Part shown: in pieces, positions 1-8,333 of the stretch | Layout of the letters: every line of letters starts with the position of its first letter | How positions within the stretch are numbered: the stretch's first letter is position 1 | Assembly (NCBI GenBank): GCA_003024985.2 | Contig: PXIH01S0009472.1 | DNA length: 12,772 nt | Direction: 5' to 3' (one strand) | Origin: Euperipatoides rowelli | Taxonomy: Eukaryota; Onychophora; Udeonychophora; Euonychophora; Peripatopsidae | Notes under the pieces: generated by a model | What the model was told of the DNA's origin: nothing | The model's input: only the letters and a program-made list of their open reading frames with translations | Database searches by the model: none | Translations under genes and position numbers: made by a program

Positions 1-239
1 CCGGTACGCTGCCCTTCTTAACATATAGGACCTGTTTCTGGTGTATTTATTAGCGATTTATTATGATTAATTATTAAGTAAACACAAAAAAAATGCATTT
101 CTTCTCCCATTGGAGGGGAAATTTATTTTTTTTTTAAAAAAAAAAAGGAACTAGCAGCATGTGTAATGATACTTATTGTTCTTAGGTATGAAAATCATTA
201 TGGATCTCTTAAAATCATCTGAAATTGCACATGTCACAT

Positions 240-1065
240 TATATCATTCACTAGCTCAGTGATAATTTCTAACAAATCGTCATCCAGCTACTGCAGAAAT
301 CTGTTGGTATGATATCAATCCTGTTTGTTTTTCCAGGACTTATTTTTATCATAGCTTCTAGAAATTCCACTTTAAAATATACACAGTCCTTAATTGCTGT
401 CTGGATATTCCCATTTCTCCATATTTTTTTTTCCTTTTTCATAAAGCTCCTTCCAATATTGCTTCCCTCTTTCAACAATCACTTTGTCTGTATATTTTAG
501 AAGTTTGCAGGGATCAAGGGTATAAAGATGCCCTTGATCCCTGCTGCTATTTTTCTTCCATTTTTTTTGCAATTATTTTACCATTCTTAGAGATCTTCAT
601 GACCATGTCCTTTATCCAGCTTCACAATTTATTTACATTCATCGTCATACCATTTTTGTTTCTATCCTGCATCTTTTTCTACTTAATAATTTTAAGAACT
701 TATATCAATCTCTATCATTCTGTCTAACCTTCCTCTTTTAATCCATAAGTTTTAAAGAAGCTTTGGTTATTCATGGATTTTTGCCTTTATTGTATTGAAA
801 TACTATTTCTTCTTGTGCTGTTTGTTGATTTATATCCTTAACTTTATCCCACCTTTCATTAAGATTATCTTGTCTTATGCAACTATCATTTTTAAAATCT
901 TCTCTTAATTTTTCATTAAATAAAACAACATTATTATCACAATTGTTTAATTCAACCATCCATGTTCTATATTTGTTGTTTTTTAATCTGATGTTTAAAT
1001 TTGATCTCTACTCTGGATACAACAAGTAGTGGGCAGATCCACATTCAGTTTTGCAGCTTTTAATG
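240..1065 (-). pseudogene. RTE-like (CFDP2-like) LINE fragment: end of endonuclease to start of reverse transcriptase
   Basis: Read on the minus strand from about 1065 down, the translation follows the order of a non-LTR retrotransposon ORF2 of the type often annotated craniofacial development protein 2-like. At 1029-1037 it has CGSAHYLL, which aligns with the endonuclease SDH active-site motif (usual form GSDHxLL), but the aspartate is alanine. The same frame continues past one stop into an open stretch at 959-771 (WMVELNNCDNN, then FNEKLREDFKND). This resembles the family linker of W..E.L, F...L...F, and W..VK..... Another frame at 572-390 holds QYWKELYEKG, like the family WKEYxEELY motif. 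A third frame at 478-269 holds FLEAMIKISPGKTNRIDIIP, matching the first RT block (A[LI]xxxKxGKAxGxDxIP). Three frames are needed, and catalytic RT is absent. It is a dead fragment missing the endonuclease N-terminus and almost all of RT. Family call is firm for LINE and likely for the RTE clade. Confidence 0.72.
507..544. repeat. Perfect inverted repeat, 14-bp arms, 10-bp loop
   Basis: Left arm 507-520 (GCAGGGATCAAGGG) is the exact reverse complement of the right arm 531-544 (CCCTTGATCCCTGC). The 10-bp spacer is TATAAAGATG. The repeat lies inside the coding part of the RTE-like LINE fragment, where such symmetry is not expected from the protein. It could form a hairpin in either strand. Confidence 0.9.
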
Positions 1066-1136
1066 CTCTTTTTATATCTTTTGGAACTTTTGATAACATT
1101 TATTTAGTTCTTTATTGCTCCATTGTTATTTTTACT

Positions 1137-1392
1137 AAAATGAATTTTATCTTTCTATTTATTTATTATTTAACTCCCTCCCCCCTATTGTAACAAGTTG
1201 ACACTAAATTCATTACAATGCTTAACTTTTAACTTAATTAGAAAAATAGTACACACATTGATCTAAAATGATTTATGTCTTTCTATTTATTTATTATTTA
1301 ACTCCCTCCCCCCTATTGTAACAAGTTGACACTAAATTCATTACAATGCTTAACTTTTAACTTAATTAGAAAAATAGTACACACATTGATCT
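1137..1392. repeat. Tandem duplication, two 128-bp units
   Basis: Units are 1137-1264 and 1265-1392. The last 114 bases of each unit (1151-1264 and 1279-1392) are identical by direct reading, including the C-rich run ACTCCCTCCCCCC. Only the first 14 bases differ in part (AAAATGAATTTTAT against AAAATGATTTATGT). The units sit between the two LINE relics. On the minus strand each ends in G-rich sequence followed by a TAAATAATAAATAAATAG tract, which would suit a LINE 3' tail, but nothing links it to either element. The identity means a recent duplication or an assembly duplication. Confidence 0.93.
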
Positions 1393-1509
1393 TAATCACT
1401 TACTGTACTTACCTGAACATTGAATTAAAATCAAGATAAATCAAGGGGGAAAAAAGCTGTTTTTCTTCTCTTCTTATTGTCCTATATTATAAATAGTTTC
1501 ATATTGAAG

Positions 1510-2690
1510 GAGATAACTGAGTTTGACTATTACTGGAAACGGTCTATTTTTGGAATTAAAATTGGGGGAATATGTTTTAAAATATGTTTTTCAAATATTT
1601 TTCTATTTGAGTAGTTACTGTTATGGGACATAATTGTTTGCGATGGATCTTTAGGATGAGGTTTTTTTTGAATGGGAATGATAAAATGCCGATTTCCAAA
1701 GGTTAGTGCAAATGCCAGTGAGGAGGGAAAGGTTAATAATTGAAGTAATAGGAGTGGTGAGGTCAAGGGAGAATTTCCTCCAAATAAAAGCTGGAATTTT
1801 GTCCATCCAATTGCTGTGGTAGTATTAGTTGTTGAGAGGTATTGATAGACTTGAAATTCTTCAATGAGTGGAATATCTGATGAGTAAGACATTGATGCCT
1901 GATAAATGGGAGGAAGAGGAGTTTGGGAGGTAGCTAAATTAGAAAAAAAAAAATAAAGGTTGGTTTCTTCTGAAGATTTTTGAGGAAAAATGATTTGTTT
2001 AGACTGTTTAATCATATTTAAAGAATGTTATATATTTTTATGGAATAATTTAGTGTTATTACATTTATGAAAAAGGAGGCTATTAAACCATTTAGATTTA
2101 TTTATTTTAATAATGGTTTTATTTTATTGTTTAGAGAAGCACAAGCTTAATTATTTTTAGATTTATGATCTTGATTTCTTTGTAAAACAAACTATGTAGT
2201 TGATCGTTAATCAATGGAGGGGATTTATTATTATCTACACAATAACAAGAATGAAATTCTGTAGATAATTAGTAGCAATGTTTACATCTGAATTACTGTA
2301 TATGAAAGACTGATTATATTGTTGAAGTATAGAACCCAATAATATTTGATACATTTTTATTTATGACACTTTTGGTTTTGTTATAATTTGAAGGTTTAGT
2401 TATTTGATTAGGAAGAAAGTAAATTAAATTATGATCGCTGTAGAGTTTGTGAAACAGTTTTCTAGGATGGCACTCCCTCTGGTGGGAAATTTGATAAATT
2501 GCTTGAACCATTTTAAATGAAGTAACAGTTCATTATCTAGATCATTGAAATCAACTAACAAAAAAATCTAAGCTTGACGGTTACAGGTTAATAATCTGTC
2601 TATTTCTGATAATAAATATTCAATAAAGTCTTGATTGTGATTATCAATGGGCAGATAATATCATGCAATAAGCAGAAGCAAAGTTAAATA
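1510..2690 (-). pseudogene. CR1-like LINE relic: endonuclease C-terminal half, linker, and first RT blocks
   Basis: The minus strand from about 2690 down gives the order expected for a CR1/jockey-group LINE ORF2: YYLPIDNHN (endonuclease); VDFN at about 2544 (usual GDFN); PTRG at 2475-2486 followed by AILENCFTN; then, after a one-base frame change, YSDHNLIYFLPN with the intact SDH motif at 2431-2439. A linker follows, with NSDVNIATNYLQNF and further down CNNTKLFHKNI. The longest open stretch, 2015-1530 (161 codons), holds early RT features: P.IEEFQVYQYL, TTNTTTAIG, a degraded IPIQKKPHPKDPSQ, KIFEKHILKHI and IPKIDRFQ. The family form of this last part is PIPKKPPPKDPSQYRPISL...IFEK.ILKH...PKIDPFQ. 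Reading is lost right after IDRFQ, so the RT palm and its (F/Y)xDD motif are missing. Several stops and frameshifts are present. The LINE call is strong; the clade name rests on remembered motif spacing. Confidence 0.8.
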
Positions 2691-2720
2691 ATATTATAGC
2701 TGATATTAAAATACAAATTT

Positions 2721-3840
2721 TTAAGTTTTGAAGTGTTTGTGTTCTTTGTTGTCTCTCTCTTTATCGTCCTCATCTTCCAGGACAACCAATACCTCATTTA
2801 GATTTCTTTTGCAATAGAGTCTCTTTGTTACAAGAATGATGCCTTGATCCATTGGCTGAATTATTGACATCATATTTTTAGGGAGAACAAGACATTTAAA
2901 CTTGCCATCTTTTGTGAATAGGATTTCATTGGATGGATGTGATGGTGAATTGTCTAAAAGTAAAAGAGCTTTCATATCCTGAGGGGATATTTTAAACATT
3001 TCAATTTGATATTTTTGGACAGCAAGTACAGAATGATTAAAAAAACAATCACTAAAGATAAGATGTAAATCATGCCTTCTTGGAATTGCAATGAATCACC
3101 AACAGTTCATTCATAATGTATTTTAATACTCTAGGATGGCAAGATTTTCCAACTATAATAGGCATGAGTCTGTGAAGGCCATCTACAGTAGCACACAACA
3201 GTGCTGAAATTCTTTCTTTTCTTATTTTTCATCCTGGTATTGACTTTTCATGTTTGAATGCCTTTGTGTTTTCCGGTAATGATGGTAATGACTGCCAAAA
3301 GAATTCAGTCTTGTCTGCATTCTAAACTTGAGTTAGACTTAGACCTTCATCTTTTATTATTTTAAAAAACTTTTGATAAAATGGCTGTATCTCTTCAGTT
3401 GGAGAAGAGCTTCACCAAATTTATGTATGTTTATGATGCCATGTCTTTTTGAAAAACACCAAGGCCAACCATCACTTGCTTTGATTTCAATTTTCATGTG
3501 TTTAGCCATCCTATCAGCAGCATATTGTATTTTGCCACCCCTTATGTTTACACCCCCAAGTGTTGTTGCACATTCATTATATCACAGCTTCATCAAAACT
3601 AACTTCTTTGGCTGGATTCATATGTTTGCATAACAGCTAGTGCTTTCTATATTAAATGATAGCAAATATCTGTGGAGATCAGCTTTGGCTTTTAAAATAT
3701 CGGACACTATTTGTTTTTTGATCCCATAGTCATTGCAGTTGCAGCCAGCTAACTAATGATTCTAATTTTTGAATCAATTCTAATTTTTGTGTGACAGTTA
3801 AGTGCACTCTGTTTTTCTTTTCTCCAATTTTGGTCTCCAT
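2721..3840 (-). pseudogene. Tigger/jerky-like transposase pseudogene (DDE, CENP-B family)
   Basis: A likely start is the ATG at 3840-3838 (METKIGEKKNRVHLTVTQKLEL), giving the N-terminal HTH seen in Tigger/jerky/CENP-B proteins; in another frame it continues as YGIKKQIVSDILKAKADLH. Next comes the CENP-B-type HTH: KIQYAADRMAKHMKIEIKAS, then GWPWCFSKRHGI. The DDE core has the first Asp in NADKT (3307-3321, usual NADET), then a stretch like FFWQSLPS, MPIIVGKS and CHPRVLKYI. The second Asp is in LLLLDNSPSH (codon 2954-2952) and the third in QPMDQG (2849-2847). All three catalytic Asp remain, with 34 residues between the second and third (DD34D). The gene is dead: stops at several sites, a TGA where Trp is expected just before about 3070, and shifts near 3065 and 3410. 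About 370 codons are present, shorter than the roughly 450-600 usual for the group, because the C-terminus is cut at 2721. Confidence 0.85.
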
Positions 3841-3985
3841 ATTACAGTACATTACTGTATAATTTATTTTATATTGACTCAAATGTGACAACAAAGCTAA
3901 ATACAGTCAATTTAATGATTCAGTTTCTTACATTGCACCATCTGTAGGAATACTGGCAAACTATTTTTATTTTATTTTTACATCT

Positions 3986-4005
3986 GTTAAACCGAGGAGT
4001 TACTG
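3986..4005 (-). repeat. Candidate Tigger terminal inverted repeat with TA target site
   Basis: The minus strand from 4005 reads CAGTAACTCCTCGGTTTAAC and is flanked outward by TA at 4006-4007. The distance to the transposase ATG is about 145 bases, a normal leader for this class. The call rests on the CAGT start, the CCTCGG core and the correct orientation to the transposase. No partner repeat was found in the window. Confidence 0.6.
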
Positions 4006-4012
4006 TATATAC

Positions 4013-4154
4013 AACATACATACATTCATACAAACATACATACATACATACATACATGCATACATACATTCATACATACATACATACATACATACATACA
4101 TACATACATACATACATACATACATACATACATACATACATACATACATACATA
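4013..4154. repeat. (CATA)n microsatellite
   Basis: Tetranucleotide CATA repeats run from about 4013. The left part has interruptions (CATT, CAAA, CATG), and the array is pure from about 4071 to 4154. It starts only a few bases outside the Tigger terminal repeat. It ends in one undetermined base (N) at 4155. The MYVC-repeat open frame across it is only the translation of the repeat and is not a gene. Confidence 0.98.
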
Positions 4155-4155
4155 N

Positions 4156-4637
4156 TTCTATATCCACCATAATAATTTGCATTTTATCAATAATTTATTG
4201 AAATTTCGATAAACATTTGTTTAATGTCCTAAAATAGCAAAGAGTTTTTACCATGCAACTGTTTTTTACCCTATCACCCAATCAGAAGGTAGAACTATAA
4301 CAAATAATATAGTTTGCATCCAAACCAGAAAGAGCTGTTTGAAAATGCAAGTGTCCTATGTCCAATATTTATAAAAATACTAATACAAATACAAATATGA
4401 CGACAACAACAGCCTATAGGCTATTGAATCTTGGGGATTTTAATTTAAAAAAAAAAAAACAGCAACAATTCATTAAAATACCAAACAACTTAATAAACTC
4501 CCCTAACCACACATAAAATATCTACAGATCTAGACTTTAACAAGCTTCACTACTTTATTTGTCGACCTATTCAAAAATAAAGACATACCAATTATAACAA
4601 TTGAAATACTAGCCTATATTCTTATAGTTAAACTAAA
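4156..4637. other. Unassigned A+T-rich segment between two inverted microsatellites
   Basis: No coding frame or known element is recognised in these 482 bases. Short symmetric pieces are present: TCAATAATTTATTGA near 4188 and the perfect palindrome AGCCTATAGGCT at 4411-4422. A poly-A run begins near 4448. A single N marks each edge (4155 and 4638). Confidence 0.6.
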
Positions 4638-4638
4638 N

Positions 4639-4700
4639 TGTATGTATGTATGTATGTATGTATGTATGTATGTATGTATGTATGTATGTATGTATGTATG

Positions 4701-4730
<30 letters not shown>
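4639..4730. repeat. (TATG)n microsatellite
   Basis: This is a pure 92-base array, about 23 units, starting right after an N at 4638. TATG is the reverse complement of CATA, so the array is inverted relative to the one at 4013-4154, and the two could pair over more than 80 bases. Confidence 0.98.
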
Positions 4731-4733
<3 letters not shown>

Positions 4734-5508
4734 GGTACTTGTATAATAATTTTAAAATTGAACAATTAAGAAACTACAAAAACTTCAAAATATTATGTGA
4801 CACAGTACAATAATTAAATATCAATAAAACTTTCTGTTGATTCATTGAAAAAACTTTTTTTAGGGGGGGGGATAGTTATCAATGCATTAAGTACAGTTGA
4901 AAAAATTTCAAAACATTGGCAGCCCTCAAAAAAAAAAAATGCCAAATTAATTTTAATGAATGAACATTTTAGCACATTCAATAAATTCCAATACACTTTT
5001 AAAATATGGCTCAAATGTATATTCAGTGAATATTTTAATGTTTAAAAAAAATATCTGATCAAATGGAAAAAAATATATTCATTTGAATAAATAAAATGAA
5101 TGCAAGTAAAACACAATTAAAACATTTGTATTCTATGGGTGGAGGGGGGGGGGAGACAATTAACACACAATGCAACAAACATAAATAGTGTACCTAAATT
5201 AAAAAGAAATAAATGGTGAAAATAAAATAAAGCAGAAAATGAAGATATTTCTATATCTATAAAACAATTTATTATAAAAGGAATAATATTTACAACAATA
5301 TAAGTTATATGACTTTTAGTGGACCATAAGGATAACAATTGTTTTACTCAGAAAAAGTTTGAATTATGAAATTGTATTGTATTATGAATTTCATAATGGA
5401 ATGAAATAAGCTACATTAGTTATTCTGTTGGTAAAATATTTTTTTAGCTGCTTTGTTGATTTGCTGGATTAAACTCAGCACAAATAAGTGGTAGACTACT
5501 ATTCAATG
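4731..5508. other. Unassigned A+T-rich spacer with G-runs
   Basis: Only short open frames of random composition occur, on both strands, so no gene is called. Visible items are a run of 9 G at 4863-4871, a run of 10 G at 5144-5153, and an inverted repeat at 5363-5397. The segment ends at the TTAA that borders the piggyBac element. Confidence 0.6.
5363..5397. repeat. Inverted repeat, 11-bp arms, 13-bp loop
   Basis: ATTATGAAATT at 5363-5373 is the exact reverse complement of AATTTCATAAT at 5387-5397. It lies about 115 bases outside the piggyBac end. It is A+T-rich, so chance symmetry is more likely than for the 507-544 repeat. Confidence 0.8.
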
Positions 5509-5542
5509 TTAACCCTTAACTGACCATAACAATTCTGAACAA

Positions 5543-5571
5543 ATCAACCCAGTAGTGTCTAGAGGACACAC
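5543..5571 (+). repeat. piggyBac subterminal inverted repeat, low-coordinate copy, with hairpin
   Basis: ATCAACCCAG (5543-5552), two bases, then GTGTCTAGAGGACAC (5555-5569), which is itself a hairpin (GTGTC / GACAC). The ATCAACCCAG block and the GTGTCT start match the inverted copy at 8295-8321. Confidence 0.8.
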
Positions 5572-5659
5572 ATTAATGTTTTCACTGTTTATTATTTAAA
5601 TAAATGTGATTACTAGTTGTATTTTTTAATTGTGCAAAATATAATACAGTTTTATTTAT

Positions 5660-7425
5660 TTAAACACTTATTACAAATATTTTTTTTGTAAAATGCTCAC
5701 AACATACATTCTCACAACATACATGCTTACATGTATCGCAACATTGTTTAAAAGTTCTTGAAGTTTTTAATGGGCAAATATGACATTTTTTTCTCTTTGG
5801 ATCTGGTAGATGTGATTGCAGCAGCATAATTTTGGTCTGTATTTATCATGTCTGATATAGCCGCAACAAGGGATTATGTTAATCCCTTTTTTCCTCGATG
5901 CATGATGAGAGGCAATGCTAGTTCGGTTGTAATCTCTCGCAAAAATAGTTTCCTTTGAGAATATGTTTTTTTTTTTTTTATTCCAGTCTGGCTATAAATT
6001 TTTCCATTTAATCATAATTCCTGTGCAGAAATTACTAGAATATTTTGGGAAAATGCCATAGGCCACCTGTTTGTTTTATGTTGTACTGTATATCCATGCA
6101 CCATTTGATCTAGTGTGCCAATGCTATTTTTTTGTAGCATTGTAGTATAAATTAATTTCTGATTTGTTGTTGTTTATTACAACATTATTATTAGTATGAT
6201 GCATTGTAGACAAAAAAATTACTGCACATTTTTTTCTTGGCATGTATGACACCAAAGTCATATCTTTATGAAACCCAAAACAATTTGTTGCAACTGTGCA
6301 TTTATTATTTGGCAAAAAAAAGATTTGGTATGCAACATTTGTTTTTTTTTTTGCAACGTTCCAACTGTTGTCACCCCATTTGATAGTAAAAACTGCTCGA
6401 CCTCAAAACTTGTGAAATAATTATCAAATATAATATTTCTATTTGTTCAAAAAAATGGTTCACATAGCATTTCTACCACCTTTTGTGATAAATTTTGGCT
6501 CTATTTATACCATATTTTCTCAAATATGGTAGCCCAAATAAAGGAGAGCTTGTTTGGCTATTGCAAATCCACCACATTTTCATCCCATATTTGTCAGGTT
6601 TACCTGGCAAGTATTGCTTGAAAGACCCCAGTCCACGATAAGGTATGAGTTGCTCATCAATAGTGAGATTTTCTCCCGGTAGATAGAGTTTCAACAGCTT
6701 TTTATTTATGTCATCCCATAATTTTCTGATAGGTGCCAGCTTGTCTTTTGATTTTCAATCTCTTCTAGTTTCTTTGTCATCAAATTTTTAAAATCTAAGA
6801 ATTGAAGCAAATATGTTCTTGCCCATACTAGCACGGAAGATTGGATTACCAAATATTGGATTCTAAAATTCTCTGAAGTCAGCATTTGCTTGTTTGTTTG
6901 CACCACTTGTTATCAATAGTCCCAAAAATCCTTGTTGTTTAATGTTATCCAAAGTTTTCCATTTATTTCCAAATACTCTTACTGCTTCAATATTGGTGTA
7001 TTTTGCAATTGTGCTTGTTATATTTTTAGAAAATAAATAAATTGAAACAATCTAATGGATACTCAATAGTATATCCTGGTGGAAGAAAGACCTTATGTAT
7101 ATGTCCTCGGATTGTATTATGTTGTGGACTTCAATGGGCCGTATCCAGTTTGGAATTCCACTTAGTTCCATCTTTACCAATATATTGTACAATTGGATCT
7201 AAATTTTCAATTTCTTCTTCATTATTTTTCTTCATTACTGCTGAATATTTGATTGTGCTCTTCTTCTGAAGCTACTTCAGTAAAGACAATTTCATCATCA
7301 GATGTGCTATCAACTGCAAAATCTTTATCTTCATTTACATCATCTCTAAATACATAATTTTCATCATCACTATCCTCTAGTGCACAGTGAAGTACTTCAT
7401 TAGTTAAGACCTTTCATTTTGTCAT
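5660..7425 (-). pseudogene. piggyBac transposase pseudogene (PGBD-type)
   Basis: This would be a cut-and-paste transposase acting at TTAA. The likely start is ATG at 7425-7423 (MTK, a stop, KVLTNEVL), followed by an acidic N-terminus (LEDSDDENYVF, STSDDEIVF). The dimerisation/DNA-binding part includes RFxKFDDKETRRD-like sequence and DKLAPIRKLWDDI near 6720-6790. The catalytic core has NLTIDEQLIPYRG (first Asp 6656-6658), KPDKYGMKMWWICNS, and IIFDNYFTS (second Asp 6423-6425), then FGFHKDMTLVSYMPRKK, AVIFLSTMHH and LYYNATK. The third site reads IGTLDQMV: the Asp expected in GVDTLDQ (T. ni D447) is Gly at 6117-6119, while the LDQ Asp is kept. KTNRWPMAF and a cysteine-rich C-terminal domain (5693-5785) follow. 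The stop is at 5660-5662, with AATAAA overlapping or next to it. About 588 codon positions is normal length. Frame changes, some in T runs at 6230-6350, and several stops make it non-functional. Confidence 0.92.
5693..5785 (-). other. piggyBac C-terminal cysteine-rich domain with a 15-bp internal duplication
   Basis: In the frame that ends at the 5660 stop, the residues read CHICP, then CCDTCKHVCCENVCCEHF. This Cys/His spacing fits the cross-brace zinc domain that binds the subterminal DNA in piggyBac transposases. CTCACAACATACATT at 5696-5710 is repeated at 5711-5725 with one mismatch, adding five residues in frame (VCCEN then VCCEH) inside the domain. Confidence 0.75.
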
Positions 7426-8290
7426 ATTGCAATCAACTAAAATTATAAGATGGCTACTTTACAAAATTTACTGCAGTTTAAATTTTTAACTTACACTCTT
7501 TGTTTTTTGTCTATTGAATTATATTTCTATCAAATTATAAATGGAAATTCAACTACTAATTATGTGACATCTGCACAGTTCAATTTTCTGACATATACTG
7601 ACATAATGGCTCACCAAACAAACAAAAGACATGTCACAAGTTGGTGATCAATATTGTATGCAACATGTCTTAAATAATTCAAAATTTGATTCCAGTAAAA
7701 TCACTACTGTGAAAGTTCATCCAGTTATTAAACTGTGCAATATATAATATTTACCTTATAATATAAATCCACAATAAATTATAAGTGCAATTAGATCCAA
7801 TTTATTCATCTAAGACAAGAGTGCTTTTTTACTTTAAAATTAACAATCCAAAAAACAATATGGCTTCAAAAACTGAAGCCTGTCCAGCATGCAACTCAGA
7901 ATAAATACAAAGGATAAATTATGACTCAGCAATATAACTTAGTGGATCATTACTGACCTTACTTAGACATTTAAATAAATATTTAAACACTATATACAAA
8001 TAGATTTGAATCTTTAAACTAAAAACTATTGTTCAAATAATACGATCATGTCAATTGTACTTGACACCCTTTTATCAAATCAACAACATGAATTGAAATT
8101 ATCTCCAATCTCCAATGACACATCTGGGTTATTATGCAAAATTTTAGTAAAAATTGTAAACTATTAACAAAGAAGCCAATTATAAAGTATTTGTTATGAT
8201 TTTCTGGCGGTTAAAAAGTGCACTTTAAATTACATAGAAGGATTTTACAATAAGAATACTAATAAGCTTGTTAAAGGGAAATTAAATTAA
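7426..8290. other. Non-coding upstream part of the piggyBac element
   Basis: These 865 bases lie between the transposase start and the high-coordinate subterminal repeat. No coding frame longer than about 65 codons is seen, and none is protein-like. Short hairpins occur at 7862-7880 (GGCTTCA / TGAAGCC, loop AAAAC) and near 8056 (TGTCAA / TTGACA). A partial copy of the end sequence, GACACATCTGGGTT, occurs at 8117-8130. The length is generous for a piggyBac leader and might include an intron or an old insertion. Confidence 0.5.
8117..8136 (-). repeat. Extra partial copy of the piggyBac subterminal repeat
   Basis: GACACATCTGGGTTATTATG here matches GACACATCTGGGTTGATAATG at the high-coordinate end (8305-8325) over 14 identical bases and most of the rest. 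It is in the same orientation as the true end and about 190 bases inside it. The hairpin half present at the true end (GTGTCT) is missing. Confidence 0.65.
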
Positions 8291-8294
8291 AAAT

Positions 8295-8321
8295 GTGTCT
8301 AGGAGACACATCTGGGTTGAT
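8295..8321 (-). repeat. piggyBac subterminal inverted repeat, high-coordinate copy, with hairpin
   Basis: GTGTCTAGGAGACAC (8295-8309) forms a hairpin with 6-bp arms (GTGTCT / AGACAC). It is followed by AT and CTGGGTTGAT (8312-8321), the exact inverse of ATCAACCCAG at 5543-5552. Confidence 0.8.
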
Positions 8322-8333
8322 AATGGGTTTTAA

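Larger units (their letters stand above)
2721..4005 (-). mobile_element. Tigger/pogo-type DNA transposon, one end preserved
   Basis: The element runs on the minus strand from a terminal repeat at 4005 through a short leader and a decayed transposase. The terminal sequence read on the minus strand is CAGTAACTCCTCGGTTTAAC, next to TA. pogo/Tigger elements insert at TA and commonly begin CAGT or CAGG with a CCTCG core. No matching inverted copy is seen near 2700 or in the LINE relics to the left, so the low-coordinate end appears lost. The CR1-like relic starts within about 30 bases of the end of the transposase reading, which marks the junction. Confidence 0.7.
5509..8333 (-). mobile_element. 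piggyBac-type DNA transposon, nearly full length, inactive
   Basis: A minus-strand piggyBac transposase pseudogene lies between matching subterminal inverted repeats. The low end is TTAA at 5509-5512 followed by CCCTTAACTGACC, the expected form of a piggyBac end (TTAA target, element starting CCC). ATCAACCCAG at 5543-5552 has its exact inverted partner CTGGGTTGAT at 8312-8321, and a GTGTCT-based hairpin follows on both inner sides. The high end is GGGTT at 8325-8329 followed by TTAA at 8330-8333. The outer parts differ in length: about 30 bases from CCC to the shared block on the left and about 4-6 on the right. One end has therefore lost or gained sequence and the exact border is uncertain. 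Total size is about 2.8 kb, usual for autonomous piggyBac elements. Confidence 0.82.

Noticed and set aside
252-265. TAGCTCAGTGATAA as a tRNA A-box
   Set aside because: It falls at the edge of the LINE relic, with no B-box or tRNA-like continuation.
309-500. Plus-strand hydrophobic ORF (63 codons)
   Set aside because: It is the complement of the RTE-like LINE reading, which explains the sequence better; the Phe/Ile richness comes from T-rich DNA.
4000-4182. Minus-strand ORF of repeated MYVC
   Set aside because: It is only the translation of the (CATA)n microsatellite and includes an N codon.
4863-5153. Runs of 9 and 10 G as G-quadruplexes
   Set aside because: Each is a single run without the four spaced G-tracts a standard quadruplex needs.
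4814-5338. Three ORFs of 66-73 codons on both strands
   Set aside because: They overlap one another on opposite strands, include homopolymer translations and show no family motif.
7450-7647. Plus-strand 65-codon ORF in the piggyBac leader
   Set aside because: It has no recognisable motif, and its length is expected by chance in A+T-rich sequence of this size.
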